NCBI RefSeq assembly: GCF_024435075.2
Contig: NZ_JAMZEG020000002.1
Span: 310,001-374,000 of the forward strand
Length of the DNA stretch: 64,000 nucleotides
Reading direction: 5' to 3'
DNA from: Marinomonas maritima
GTDB lineage: Bacteria; Pseudomonadota; Gammaproteobacteria; Pseudomonadales; Marinomonadaceae
Positions 33,927 through 43,533 of the stretch are shown here, in pieces (within the stretch, counting starts at the first letter, position 1; each line of letters opens with the position of its first letter). A model generated the notes under the pieces. The model ran no database searches. It was not told where the DNA came from and worked only from the letters and a program-made list of their open reading frames with translations. Position numbers and translations under genes: made by a program.

Positions 33927-35228
33927 CTAGCGACGGTGGACACATTCTCCTGCAGAGTAGGTGGCTTGAATCACGCGATCATCTCCAATGGTCATTAGTA
34001 CAAACAAACTCTCTTCAATGTTTTTAGACAAGGCTAAGCGTGACTCAAGCAACGGCGTGCCTTTTTTGTCTAGAATGATAAAGTCCGCTTCACTGCCAAC
34101 CGCGAGGTTGCCAATTTTGTCTTCTAATCGAAGGGCTTTTGCGCCACCAAGCGTCGATAAATACAAGGATTTAATCGGGCTTAAATTCTCGTTTTGTAAC
34201 TGGATCACTTTGTACGCTTCGTTCATGGTTTGCAGCATGGAAAAGCTAGTGCCACCGCCCACATCCGTTCCAAGCCCTACATTGACCTTGTGTTCTTCTG
34301 CTTTGCTCAATTTGAATAAACCGCTACCGATGAAAAGGTTAGAGGTTGGGCAAAACGAAATGGCAGAGCCTGTTTCGTGCAGTCTGTGGTATTCGTTGTC
34401 GCAGAGGTGAATACCATGAGCAAAAACAGAACGCTCGCTCAGGAGCTTGTGTTGGTCGTAAACGTCTAAGTAGTTGGTGCTGTTTGGAAAAAGATCTTGT
34501 ACCCATGCACACTCGTCTTTGTTTTCGGATAAGTGCGTGTGCAAGTATACGTCGTCGTATTCACTTAGTAATTTACCTGCGAGCTGTAGCTGTTCATCTG
34601 AACTGGTTGGCGCGAAACGAGGGGTAATCGCGTAATGCAATCGACCTTTGTTGTGCCATGTTTCAATGAGCTCTTTGCTTTCTTGGTAGCTACTTTCTGG
34701 CGTGTCAGTCAGATAATCTGGCGCATTACGATCCATCATCACTTTGCCACAAATCATGCGTAGGTTATGAACTTGGCTGGCTTCAAAAAAAGCATCAACG
34801 GATACTTTATGAACCGTGCCAAACACCAAGGCGGTGGTTGTGCCGTTGCGCAGTAGCTCTTTTAAAAATCGATCGGCAACGTCACGGGCATGTGCTTTGT
34901 CGCTGAATTTGCTTTCTTCGGGAAAGGTGTATGTGTTCAGCCATGTCAGCAGTTGTTCACCATAAGAGCCGATCATGTCGGTTTGCGGATAATGAATGTG
35001 GGTATCGATAAAACCTGGTGTGATGATGGCGTTAGGGTGATGTTCGATGACGAGATCATGCGGTAGGTTGGCAAGCAGTGTTTGAGCGTCGCCAAGCGCG
35101 TGGATCTTATCGCCATCAATGACTAATAAACCATCGTCAAAATACTCATAAGCGGCATCAACGCCCACGTCTTTCGGGTCTGCGATACAGTGAACAATGG
35201 CAGCACGCCAAGCTTTTAAATGGCTCAT
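33927..35228 (-). CDS. guaD: Guanine deaminase
   Basis: The 433-residue amidohydrolase converts guanine to xanthine in purine salvage and degradation. The metal-binding motif is PGFIDTHIHYPQTD near residue 70, followed by the family-specific EQLLTWLNTYTFPEE. Further His ligands occur in YLHTHLSE and FAHGIH, and the metal Asp in GLGTDVGGG. No signal peptide; cytoplasmic. No xanthine permease or dehydrogenase is adjacent. A terminator follows. Confidence 0.95.
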   Translation of the reverse strand: MSHLKAWRAAIVHCIADPKDVGVDAAYEYFDDGLLVIDGDKIHALGDAQTLLANLPHDLVIEHHPNAIITPGFIDTHIHYPQTDMIGSYGEQLLTWLNTYTFPEESKFSDKAHARDVADRFLKELLRNGTTTALVFGTVHKVSVDAFFEASQVHNLRMICGKVMMDRNAPDYLTDTPESSYQESKELIETWHNKGRLHYAITPRFAPTSSDEQLQLAGKLLSEYDDVYLHTHLSENKDECAWVQDLFPNSTNYLDVYDQHKLLSERSVFAHGIHLCDNEYHRLHETGSAISFCPTSNLFIGSGLFKLSKAEEHKVNVGLGTDVGGGTSFSMLQTMNEAYKVIQLQNENLSPIKSLYLSTLGGAKALRLEDKIGNLAVGSEADFIILDKKGTPLLESRLALSKNIEESLFVLMTIGDDRVIQATYSAGECVHRR

Positions 35229-35287
35229 TACGTCTCTCTTAGGTGTTTTTCTTAAAGGATAAAATGACTCGATATTTGACCGAATGG

Positions 35288-35698
35288 TTATACTTTATCA
35301 GGTCTTTTTCGTGCTTTCATCAAACCTTGTCTTTTGACTTGAAAAAAATAATCAATTAGTACTCTGCCAAGCATGACTATTATAACGCCGAAGGTGTCCG
35401 CATAGAAATCGAGCCATTCGCCATAGCGATTCACGCTGGGTTGAATGAGTTCAATCATGCCACCCCAAAAGATGATGAATAAAGCCATGTAAACAAAGCG
35501 TTTCATCGGGCCAAATACACACATAAGAGCCCATCCACCGAAACCAATGACATGATGCAGTTTGTCTGATCCGGGTGTTGGAGGGAGAAAATCGGCAGGC
35601 GTGAGTGTGGCTATGCTTATTATGATAGCGCCCAATACAAAACCGACAGCTTGTGCTGTCGGTGTCTTATGCAGAGATAAAAGTGAGTGAAGGGCCAT
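35288..35698 (-). CDS. VanZ-like family membrane protein
   Basis: The 136-residue protein has four hydrophobic segments and the VanZ-like pattern GSDKLHHVIGFGGWAL, then IELIQPSVNRYGEWLDFYADTFG. The function of these short VanZ-like proteins is not established; the name comes from a teicoplanin resistance protein. Its ATG overlaps the dbpA stop codon (TAATG), so it is translationally coupled to the helicase. Confidence 0.85.
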   Translation of the reverse strand: MALHSLLSLHKTPTAQAVGFVLGAIIISIATLTPADFLPPTPGSDKLHHVIGFGGWALMCVFGPMKRFVYMALFIIFWGGMIELIQPSVNRYGEWLDFYADTFGVIIVMLGRVLIDYFFQVKRQGLMKARKRPDKV

Positions 35699-37080
35699 TA
35701 TCTTAGAATGCGAGCGCGGATGTTTCTGCCTTTGATTTTTTTATTTTCGAATTCTTTGACGACGTTTTTGGCCACTGCATTATCGATTGATACATAGGCG
35801 TGGAAATCGAAAATATCAATTTTACCGACTTGAGACTTATCCAAACCTAAACCCGCTGTTAACGCGCCAAGTATGTCTCCTGGGCGAAGTTTGTTTTTAC
35901 GGCCAGCATCAAAAGAAATGGTGGTTTTTTGAGGTACTAAACGATAAAGGGGATCAATGGCTTCAAGCTCAATAAAATTTGCCGTCATGTTAAAGCGAGT
36001 TTCAATATCACGCACTTTGTAATCGTCTTTTGATGTCACAAGATTGACGGCGATGCCTGCGGCACCCGCTCGACCAGTTCGGCCTATACGGTGAGTGTGT
36101 ACATCGGTATCGCGCGTAGTGTCGTAATTTACGACAAGGTCAATTTCTTTTACATCAATACCACGAGCAGCCACATCGGTCGCAACCAAGACACAGCTGC
36201 TTTGGTTACTAAAGCGCACTAATACTTGATCACGTTGTCTTTGCTCAAGGTCGCCATTGATCGCTTGCGCTGCGACTTTGTGCTCGACTAACCAGTCGGC
36301 AACGATTTGTGATTCCACTTTAGTGTTACAGAAAACAATGGCTTGGCGAGGCTCAAAATGCTGCAACGCTGCTAACAATGTTTCGCATTTGTCTTTGTTT
36401 TCACTGCGAACGAAAAATTGTTCGATATTTGGTTTAAGGTCTTCTTGAGCTTCGACCTTAATGGTAGTCGGAGTATTTTGGAATTCAGTACTGATCGCTT
36501 CAATGCCATCACCATAAGTTGCAGAGAAAAGCAGCGTCTGGCGGTTGCTTGGTGTTAATTCAACGACTTCGCGGATGCTATCAACGAAGCCCATGTCCAG
36601 CATACGATCTGCTTCATCCAATACTAGCGTATTGAGTGCATTGAGTTTGAGAGTGCCTTTACGCAGGTGCTCCATTAAGCGCCCTGGTGTACCAACAACA
36701 ATATGGGCGCCATGCTCTAACGAGCCGATTTGCGGGCCAAATGGCATGCCGCCACATAGACTTAATACCTTGATATTATCTTGGTAGCGCGCCACCTTGC
36801 GTATTTCTTTCGATACTTGGTCTGCAAGCTCACGTGTCGGACACATAACCAGAGCTTGAACACCAAAGAAGCGTGGGTTGATTTTGAGTAAGAGAGCGAT
36901 GGCAAATGCTAGTGTTTTACCGCTGCCTGTTTGTGCCTGAGCAAGGATGTCTTTACCTTCAATCATTGGTGGTAAACTTTGCTCTTGAATTGGGGTAAAT
37001 GTTGTAAACCCCATGTCAGAAAGTAAAGCGGTCAGTTTGGTTGGAAGAAGGTTGGTTAAAGCGTGATTGAATTGGGTCAC
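35698..37080 (-). CDS. dbpA: ATP-dependent RNA helicase DbpA
   Basis: The 460-residue DEAD-box helicase has the Q-motif (FTTFTPIQEQSLP), Walker A AQTGSGKT, DEAD in VLDEADRMLD, SAT and HRIGRTGRAG. A C-terminal DbpA-type RNA-binding domain (about 385–460, ending KKIKGRNIRARILR) recognises hairpin 92 of 23S rRNA in the family. It acts in 50S ribosome assembly. The start codon is GTG with only a weak ribosome binding site. Confidence 0.95.
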   Translation of the reverse strand: MTQFNHALTNLLPTKLTALLSDMGFTTFTPIQEQSLPPMIEGKDILAQAQTGSGKTLAFAIALLLKINPRFFGVQALVMCPTRELADQVSKEIRKVARYQDNIKVLSLCGGMPFGPQIGSLEHGAHIVVGTPGRLMEHLRKGTLKLNALNTLVLDEADRMLDMGFVDSIREVVELTPSNRQTLLFSATYGDGIEAISTEFQNTPTTIKVEAQEDLKPNIEQFFVRSENKDKCETLLAALQHFEPRQAIVFCNTKVESQIVADWLVEHKVAAQAINGDLEQRQRDQVLVRFSNQSSCVLVATDVAARGIDVKEIDLVVNYDTTRDTDVHTHRIGRTGRAGAAGIAVNLVTSKDDYKVRDIETRFNMTANFIELEAIDPLYRLVPQKTTISFDAGRKNKLRPGDILGALTAGLGLDKSQVGKIDIFDFHAYVSIDNAVAKNVVKEFENKKIKGRNIRARILR

Positions 37081-37260
37081 AAAAGGCCTGTTTTAAATAG
37101 AGTAAATAATAGGCGCAGGATAACAGAAAAATACAATAAATACTTTTCTTCACTATTTATTCCGTGTCGGTATCGTGATTTTTAGGTAGAGTATCTAGGA
37201 GTACGAATAAAGTGGTGTATGGAGACGCTTTATTATTTGTAAAACATCGATGGGTAGACA

Positions 37261-39594
37261 ATGATTTCTTCAAAAAGCCGTGTGAAAGGTAACAAAGCGC
37301 ATTACATTGTTTTTATTATTCTTTTTTTGTGCGGTATCGCAGCAAGTTTTGCAATTTATTTAGAAGAATGTAAGCACGCTTATAGCAAGCAAAAAGCGTC
37401 AGGCGCCTATTTCACAGAAAAATTGAATGATGGCTTGACGCAATATATCACTCAACTATCTTCTGTTGTGGCGCTCGTTGAATCTAGTGAAGGAGAGGTA
37501 TCTTCTAGCCATTTTTCACGCTTTGCTCGCAGCCTCTCAACGCCTCCAAGGGTTGGCTTTTATTTTGCGAAGTATGTACCAGTAGATAAAAAGTACGAGT
37601 ACGAAATACAGCAGAGAGCTCTCTTAGGTAACGTCAATTTTTCGATTTATCCTGAGGGGAATAGAAAAGAGTACATGCCATTGGCGTTGGGTTATCCCGA
37701 TAAACTCACTTATGGCTATGATCTGTTGTACCCGCAATATCGAGACATTAACGCCGTTATCCAAGCTCGTAATACGTCAATTCTAATGTTGTCGGAGCCG
37801 ACAATCCCTCCTTTTTCTGATGCTGTATCGAACGTTGTTGCTGATACCTTTGTTTTGAGAGCACCTATTTATCTACCTGTTGACGTACGCTCCTATAAAT
37901 TAACGGACAGTATTGGCTTCTATGGAATGGTTGGCGTGTATTTTAGTGTAGGCAGTTTGTTAGATCAGGTTACTCCTTTGGCTGGTCATGATTTGTATTA
38001 TCGACTTGCTGACATTTCATCCAATGAGCCTATCTGGTTTGTGGATTCATCAACGGCTTCATCATGGGAGGAGGGGGAGTTTGATACGCATTATCTGTCT
38101 GTTGCTGGGCGGAAGTGGCGAATTGATACACGTTATCTGACAAGTATTAGCAGTCGAATTAATTGGCTTTTGGTTATTATTCCACTGTTTATTTTTAGTT
38201 TATTAGCCTTGATTTTGGCTTTATATACTCGGAAATTGTTCTTAACCTATTATTTAGCACTCGATTCTGTCAATAAGCGTATAGAGATAGATGAGTTAAC
38301 AGGTTTATTAAGTCGCTATCAAATTCAGCGTGAGCTGGACGAATTAATTGTCACTTGTCAGAAAGATAATGCGCAGTTGGCCGCGCTGATTTTAGACTTG
38401 GATCATTTTAAAACCATTAATGACGCGTTTGGTCATGAAGTGGGCGATAAGCTGATTTCGAAAGTGTCAAAACGACTAACATCTGTTTTACCTAAAAATG
38501 CGATTGTTGGCTACTTGGGGGGAGATGCTTTTCTTGTTTTGCTTGTACATAATGATGATCAAGATATGCCACAGCTGAATACGCTGGCTAAAGAGGTGAT
38601 ACGAAAAATTAGTCAGAGTTATTTTGTGGATGGCTTAACACTTGATATTGGCTGCTCTATTGGTGTCGCTTTGTACCCAGAATTCGGTTTGGATGGCGTC
38701 ACGCTGATTAAAAACGCTGATATGGCGGTTTATCAAGCCAAAACATCAGGGCGAGCAACGTATCATTTTTATGACGGTGAAATGGGTCGTCGATTTGCCC
38801 GTAATGTGAGAATAGAAACACGGTTGCGACAGGCGTTACAGAAAAAAAACCTAGAGCTTCACTTTCAGCCTAAAGTTGATCTTATCACTGAACGTTGTGT
38901 TGGTATGGAGGCGTTACTGCGCTGGAATGATGAGGAGCTTGGTGTGGTTTCTCCAGCCGAATTTGTACCTATCGCAGAGCAAGCAGGGATTATTTTACCT
39001 TTGGGTGACTGGGTGTTTGAGCAAGCTTTTAGGCATATATTAGAGTGGCAAGAGCAAGGTATAACAGTGCCGCCCATTGCGATTAATTGCTCTGCGGCTC
39101 AGCTTAAAAGGATCGATTTTTTACCTAAACTACTGGCATTGTTGAGCAAATACAAGATTGATCCGAGTCTTTTAGAGATAGAGGTAACTGAGTCTATCCT
39201 GATCGAAGACGCTGAAAGATGTGCCGAGCTTTTACGCCAGATTAGTCATCTTGGCATGAAGCTGGCGATCGATGATTTTGGTACTGGTTACTCCAGCTTA
39301 AGCTATTTGAAAGATTTGCCGTTCCATTATGTTAAAATAGATCAGGTTTTTATTCGTAATATTATCGAAGATAAAAAGCATGCGGCTTTGACTCACGCGA
39401 TTATCAGCTTAAGTCATGACTTGGGACTTAAGGTGATCGCAGAGGGTATTACTAATATTGATCAATTAAATATGTTGAAAGAGTTTGGTTGCGATATTGG
39501 TCAAGGTTATCTATTTAGTAAGGCTCTTGGGGCGAATACCATGGGTAGTGATCCTATGATAGTGGCTCTTAATGAACAGGATAGTCTTGATTAA
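37261..39594 (+). CDS. CHASE–GGDEF–EAL membrane protein, likely c-di-GMP phosphodiesterase
   Basis: The 777-residue product has a first membrane helix at about 14–34, a periplasmic CHASE sensor (about 60–290), a second helix at about 302–324, a GGDEF domain and an EAL domain. The GGDEF signature reads GGDAF at 420–424, so the metal-binding Glu is lost and cyclase activity is doubtful. The EAL motif EALLRW (550–555) and DDFGTGYSS are intact, predicting c-di-GMP hydrolysis. The degenerate GGDEF may bind GTP as an allosteric site. It is monocistronic. Confidence 0.93.
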   Translation: MISSKSRVKGNKAHYIVFIILFLCGIAASFAIYLEECKHAYSKQKASGAYFTEKLNDGLTQYITQLSSVVALVESSEGEVSSSHFSRFARSLSTPPRVGFYFAKYVPVDKKYEYEIQQRALLGNVNFSIYPEGNRKEYMPLALGYPDKLTYGYDLLYPQYRDINAVIQARNTSILMLSEPTIPPFSDAVSNVVADTFVLRAPIYLPVDVRSYKLTDSIGFYGMVGVYFSVGSLLDQVTPLAGHDLYYRLADISSNEPIWFVDSSTASSWEEGEFDTHYLSVAGRKWRIDTRYLTSISSRINWLLVIIPLFIFSLLALILALYTRKLFLTYYLALDSVNKRIEIDELTGLLSRYQIQRELDELIVTCQKDNAQLAALILDLDHFKTINDAFGHEVGDKLISKVSKRLTSVLPKNAIVGYLGGDAFLVLLVHNDDQDMPQLNTLAKEVIRKISQSYFVDGLTLDIGCSIGVALYPEFGLDGVTLIKNADMAVYQAKTSGRATYHFYDGEMGRRFARNVRIETRLRQALQKKNLELHFQPKVDLITERCVGMEALLRWNDEELGVVSPAEFVPIAEQAGIILPLGDWVFEQAFRHILEWQEQGITVPPIAINCSAAQLKRIDFLPKLLALLSKYKIDPSLLEIEVTESILIEDAERCAELLRQISHLGMKLAIDDFGTGYSSLSYLKDLPFHYVKIDQVFIRNIIEDKKHAALTHAIISLSHDLGLKVIAEGITNIDQLNMLKEFGCDIGQGYLFSKALGANTMGSDPMIVALNEQDSLD

Positions 39595-39611
39595 ATCAGG
39601 TGTAGAGGGTG

Positions 39612-40547
39612 TCAAGTTGGAGCGTTACGAGCGACCTTTTCTTTAAGTGCTTCCCAAAATTGATTGAGGTTTGGATTTTGATTGAATTTAGATCGATACA
39701 AACGTATTTCTAACGGAATATGCCAGTTGTCTTCTCCTGCCAAAGCCACTTTGCCATAGTTTAATGTGTCTAGCATTAGACGTTTTGGAATCCAGCCAAT
39801 ACCATAGCCTTCCTTTACCATGGCTTTGATGCTGACTGAATGATAATTTTCAGAGATAGTGTGGAGCTGTGGAACGTCCCTTTGTCTTTGTAAGTGATGA
39901 TGAATGACAGGTTGTAAAAACGAGTTTTCATAATAACCAATATAGGGAAGAGGCTTTCGTTTTACGCCGGGAAGCGTATATTTTGGTTCGCCATCTGCAT
40001 TCGTTACACTGCAAGGAATGAGTGTTTCTTCGGATATTGTAATATGTTCGTATTGCTCATCATCCAAAGCGCGAATGAAGTTAATGGCTGGATGCCAATA
40101 GCAGAGCATGACGTCACATTGCTGATCCATCAAAGAGTTTACAAAGTCGATCCCTAGCCATGAACTGGACTTCATATTGATGTCTAATTCCATATTGATA
40201 TCTTGGCAAAATGGTTCAATCACTTCTTTATAAAAGCTTAGAAATAAAGTCTGAGAGGTCACAAAGCGTATTTGAGACTCTTCTTGCTTTCGAATTTCTT
40301 GGCAGCGTTCTTTGGTGTCTTTGAGTTGTCGTGTAATCAACTCTGCGCTTTGAAGAAAGACTTCACCCGCAGGTGTTAGAGATAACGGAAGCGTATTACG
40401 GTCTATTAGTGTAACGCGCATCTCTTCTTCGAGCAGTTTTATCCGTCGACTAAAAGTCGGTTGAGTGACGTTTTGCTCATCTGCAGCACGTGAGAAGTGA
40501 CGAGTCTTTGCGAGGGCGATGAAGTCCTCAAGCCATCTTATTTCCAT
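39612..40547 (-). CDS. LysR-family regulator at the end of the dpp-like operon
   Basis: The 311-residue product starts at the ATG at 40547, which has a perfect AGGAGGT upstream; a longer frame to 40622 lacks this and would overlap dppF. The helix-turn-helix is in the first 60 residues (RHFSRAADEQNVTQPTFSRRIKLLE), followed by a LysR ligand domain. It lies 38 bases beyond dppF on the same strand and probably regulates that operon. The ligand is unknown. Confidence 0.92.
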   Translation of the reverse strand: MEIRWLEDFIALAKTRHFSRAADEQNVTQPTFSRRIKLLEEEMRVTLIDRNTLPLSLTPAGEVFLQSAELITRQLKDTKERCQEIRKQEESQIRFVTSQTLFLSFYKEVIEPFCQDINMELDINMKSSSWLGIDFVNSLMDQQCDVMLCYWHPAINFIRALDDEQYEHITISEETLIPCSVTNADGEPKYTLPGVKRKPLPYIGYYENSFLQPVIHHHLQRQRDVPQLHTISENYHSVSIKAMVKEGYGIGWIPKRLMLDTLNYGKVALAGEDNWHIPLEIRLYRSKFNQNPNLNQFWEALKEKVARNAPT

Positions 40548-40584
40548 GAGACCTCCTGATGAGCAGAAGACGTAAGCAAGAGCA

Positions 40585-41595
40585 TCATAGTCGCCCCTCC
40601 TCAATTGCATGACAAGCCACACTACTGCTGTCGCTTTGTGGTGTCATAGCAGGTGACTCAACATAACATCGCGGGTTTGCATAAGGGCACCTTGCCTGAA
40701 AAACACAACCAATGGGCTTTTCTGTGGGGGTTGGCACTTCACCAATTAATCGAATCGGTTGGGCGATACTGCTGTCTAATCTAGGAATGGCCGATAATAA
40801 GGCTTGAGTGTAAGGGTGTTTTGGCGAGCTAAACAAAGTATTAGTTGGTGCCAATTCACAGATCTTGCCTAAATACATTACAGCGACTCTAGTGGCAAAA
40901 TGCTCTACAACGGCAAGATCATGAGTAATAAAGAGATAACTAAGATTACGCTCTTCTTGCTTGTCCATCATTAGGTTTAAAACTTGAGCTTGTACAGAAA
41001 CATCCAGAGCTGAAAGTGGTTCGTCAGCCACAATAAAATCAGGTTCAACTGACAATGCACGCGCTAAGCTAATGCGTTGGCGTTGCCCACCTGAAAATTC
41101 ATGAGGGTAACGATCTGAGCTCGAAGCAGAGATGCCGACGGACTCTAATAATTCATCAATCTGTTCATCCACTTGCGACTGAGATAACTGTGGATTATGG
41201 AATGAAATGGGTTCACTGAGTGTTTGGTAAACGGTCATTCTAGGGTTTAACGATGCATAAGGGTTCTGAAAAACCATTTGCATACGACGACGAAAGAACA
41301 TTCGTTGGCGATTGTTTAACTGATCTATTCGTTGATCAAGGTAATGGATTTCACCCGCACTAGGTGTTGTTAACCCCATAATGGCACGTGCAAGCGTGGA
41401 TTTACCACAACCTGTTTCTCCAACCACACACAAGGTTTCGCCTTGATTAATCGTGAGGTTTATACCGTTTAATGCATGCACGCTGTCTTTTTTTCTTTTT
41501 AGCTTACCTTGATGGAAGCGCCATTGTCCAAGCCAGCTTTCGTTGGTGGTAAAGGCTTTTTCCAAGCCGCTAATTTGAATGAGAGGCGTCGCCAT
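40585..41595 (-). CDS. Oligo/dipeptide ABC transporter ATPase (DppF-like)
   Basis: The 336-residue ATPase has Walker A GETGCGKS, signature LSGGQ-like FSGGQRQRISLARAL and Walker B FIVADEPLSALD. It ends with the oligopeptide-transporter C-terminal extension (PIGCVFQARCPY, Cys-rich). It powers uptake with the DppD-like partner. Its start overlaps the preceding stop by one base. Confidence 0.95.
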   Translation of the reverse strand: MATPLIQISGLEKAFTTNESWLGQWRFHQGKLKRKKDSVHALNGINLTINQGETLCVVGETGCGKSTLARAIMGLTTPSAGEIHYLDQRIDQLNNRQRMFFRRRMQMVFQNPYASLNPRMTVYQTLSEPISFHNPQLSQSQVDEQIDELLESVGISASSSDRYPHEFSGGQRQRISLARALSVEPDFIVADEPLSALDVSVQAQVLNLMMDKQEERNLSYLFITHDLAVVEHFATRVAVMYLGKICELAPTNTLFSSPKHPYTQALLSAIPRLDSSIAQPIRLIGEVPTPTEKPIGCVFQARCPYANPRCYVESPAMTPQSDSSSVACHAIEEGRL

Positions 41596-42593
41596 TAGCT
41601 GGCCTCCTTATCTTTATTAGCAAATTCATCGAGCATGTCTTCTACCAAGAAACAAGCAACAGTAGAGACGCCGCTGTAAATGAATTTTGGTTGTTCTTGT
41701 CGACACTTTTGCGTGGCGTAAGGACAGCGAGGGTGAAAAGCGCAACCTGATGGTCTTTCTGCTAGAGACGGCATACTGCCTTGGATTTGGTTTAGTCGCT
41801 GACCGGGTAGTGTCATCTGAGGTAGCGCGTTTAACAACCCTTGAGTATAGGGGTGTTGAGGGTCGTTAATTATTTCAAGGGTCGGACCTTCCTCTACCAC
41901 CCGGCCGGCGTACATAACCAGGGTTCGATCGGCGACCTTAGACACGACACCAAGGTCATGGCTGATTAAGACAAGTGCAACGCCATTGTCACGGCAAATA
42001 GCCAGCAAAAGCTGTAATATTTCAGCTTGTATGGTGACATCAAGTGCAGTCGTTGGCTCATCAGCAATAATAATGTCAGGGTTGAGTAACAACACGGACG
42101 CAATGATGACCCGTTGTCTCATTCCGCCAGACAGTTCATGAGGGTATTGATCAAAGCGTTTCTCTGGTGATGCAATTTGCACGTGATGAAGTTTTTCGAT
42201 GGCAATATTTCGAGCATCTTTATAGGTGACTTTGGTATGGCTACGGATGGTTTCAACCAGCTGATCACCAATAGTAAGTACGGGGTTAAGAGTCATCATT
42301 GGATCTTGAAAAATCATTGCGATGCGTTTACCGCGAACTTCTTGTAGCTGTCGCAGGTTCATTGTAGTGATTTCTTTATTTTCCAATCTGATTGAGCCAG
42401 AGGCGATATAACCCGGCTTACCAATGAGGTTTACAATCGAAAAACCTAATACGGACTTTCCGGCACCAGACTCACCAACAATAGCAATTCGTTCACCACG
42501 ATTTAGCGTGAAGCTGACGTCAATTAGGGCAGCGAGTTCTCGCTGTTTCATATGGAAATTGACGTTTAAATTACTGACGCTTAATAAATTCAT
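41595..42593 (-). CDS. Oligo/dipeptide ABC transporter ATPase (DppD-like)
   Basis: The 332-residue ATPase has Walker A GESGAGKS, signature ELSGGMRQRVIIASVL and Walker B IIIADEPTTALD. The C-terminal oligopeptide-transporter module (RPSGCAFHPRCPYATQKC) is present and may carry an Fe–S or metal site in relatives. It is the second ATPase of the heterodimer and is packed between dppC-like and dppF-like genes. Confidence 0.95.
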   Translation of the reverse strand: MNLLSVSNLNVNFHMKQRELAALIDVSFTLNRGERIAIVGESGAGKSVLGFSIVNLIGKPGYIASGSIRLENKEITTMNLRQLQEVRGKRIAMIFQDPMMTLNPVLTIGDQLVETIRSHTKVTYKDARNIAIEKLHHVQIASPEKRFDQYPHELSGGMRQRVIIASVLLLNPDIIIADEPTTALDVTIQAEILQLLLAICRDNGVALVLISHDLGVVSKVADRTLVMYAGRVVEEGPTLEIINDPQHPYTQGLLNALPQMTLPGQRLNQIQGSMPSLAERPSGCAFHPRCPYATQKCRQEQPKFIYSGVSTVACFLVEDMLDEFANKDKEAS

Positions 42594-42594
42594 A

Positions 42595-43533
42595 TTAGTC
42601 TTTATACGTCCTTGGATTTAGATGATCACGTAACCAATCCCCGAGTAAATTCATCGCTAAAATTAAGATAATGAGTGTGACACTGGGGATGACACAGATC
42701 CACCATGAACCCGCAAACATGTAGGCAAATCCGGCTGAGATAAGTGAGCCAAGCGATGGCTCTGTAGCAGGCATGCCTAATCCTAAAAAAGACAAGGCCG
42801 CTTCAGCAACGATGGCGTTTGCGATTTGAACGGTAAAAATAACCAAGATAGGCGACAGTGTGTTCGGCAAAATATGGCGAAACATGATGCGTTTTGAGCT
42901 AATGCCCATGACCCTCGCGGCATCGACGTATTCCTTTTGCTTTTCGGCTAACACGGAGGCTCGAATGGTTCGAGCAAAAAGCGGCCATTCGGTTAAGCCT
43001 ATAACAAGAATGAGAATAACCATCGCGAGCTGTTGGTATCGAGCCATGCCAAAGAGCGACTGGAAAATAGCAAGGAAGACAATTGCGACCATCATGTTCG
43101 AAAAAGACAATTGAATGTCGGCGCAACGCATCAATAGGTTATCGATTCGGCCACCTAAATAGCCAGACACAAGGCCGATACAAATACCCAATGTGGCTTG
43201 AATTAGTACCGCACATATCCCTATGGTTAGTGAGAGTCGTGTGCCATATAAAATGACGGATAATAAATCTCGTCCTTGGGCGTCTGTCCCTAATAGAAAA
43301 CGGCTGTCACCACTGATCCAGCTTGGTGCAATCTCCGCATTCATTAGATCCATAAAGGCCGGATCAGCAATGTCAAAAGGCGCAACCAGCGGAGCGAGTA
43401 GCGCGACAAGGACATAAAATATAAAAATAATCAGAGCCAATACGGCAAGTTTGTCGCCTACAAACCCCGACCAAATATGATTCCATCGACTGCCCGATAT
43501 AGGATGAATGAGATCTTTTTTGGGGTACTTCAT
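42595..43533 (-). CDS. Dipeptide ABC transporter permease (DppC-like)
   Basis: The 312-residue inner-membrane permease has an N-terminal OppC-type first helix (about 30–55), then five more. The TDAQGRDLLSVILYGTRLSL motif and the ATPase-contact EAA loop (VDAARVMGISSKRIMFRHILPN) are both seen. Start and preceding stop overlap by four bases with the dppB-like gene, so translation is coupled. Confidence 0.95.
   Translation of the reverse strand: MKYPKKDLIHPISGSRWNHIWSGFVGDKLAVLALIIFIFYVLVALLAPLVAPFDIADPAFMDLMNAEIAPSWISGDSRFLLGTDAQGRDLLSVILYGTRLSLTIGICAVLIQATLGICIGLVSGYLGGRIDNLLMRCADIQLSFSNMMVAIVFLAIFQSLFGMARYQQLAMVILILVIGLTEWPLFARTIRASVLAEKQKEYVDAARVMGISSKRIMFRHILPNTLSPILVIFTVQIANAIVAEAALSFLGLGMPATEPSLGSLISAGFAYMFAGSWWICVIPSVTLIILILAMNLLGDWLRDHLNPRTYKD

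Noticed and set aside
37081..37260. Gap between dbpA and the CHASE gene as a possible RNA element
   Set aside because: No stable hairpin or riboswitch-like pattern could be recognised; it is most likely the divergent promoter region.
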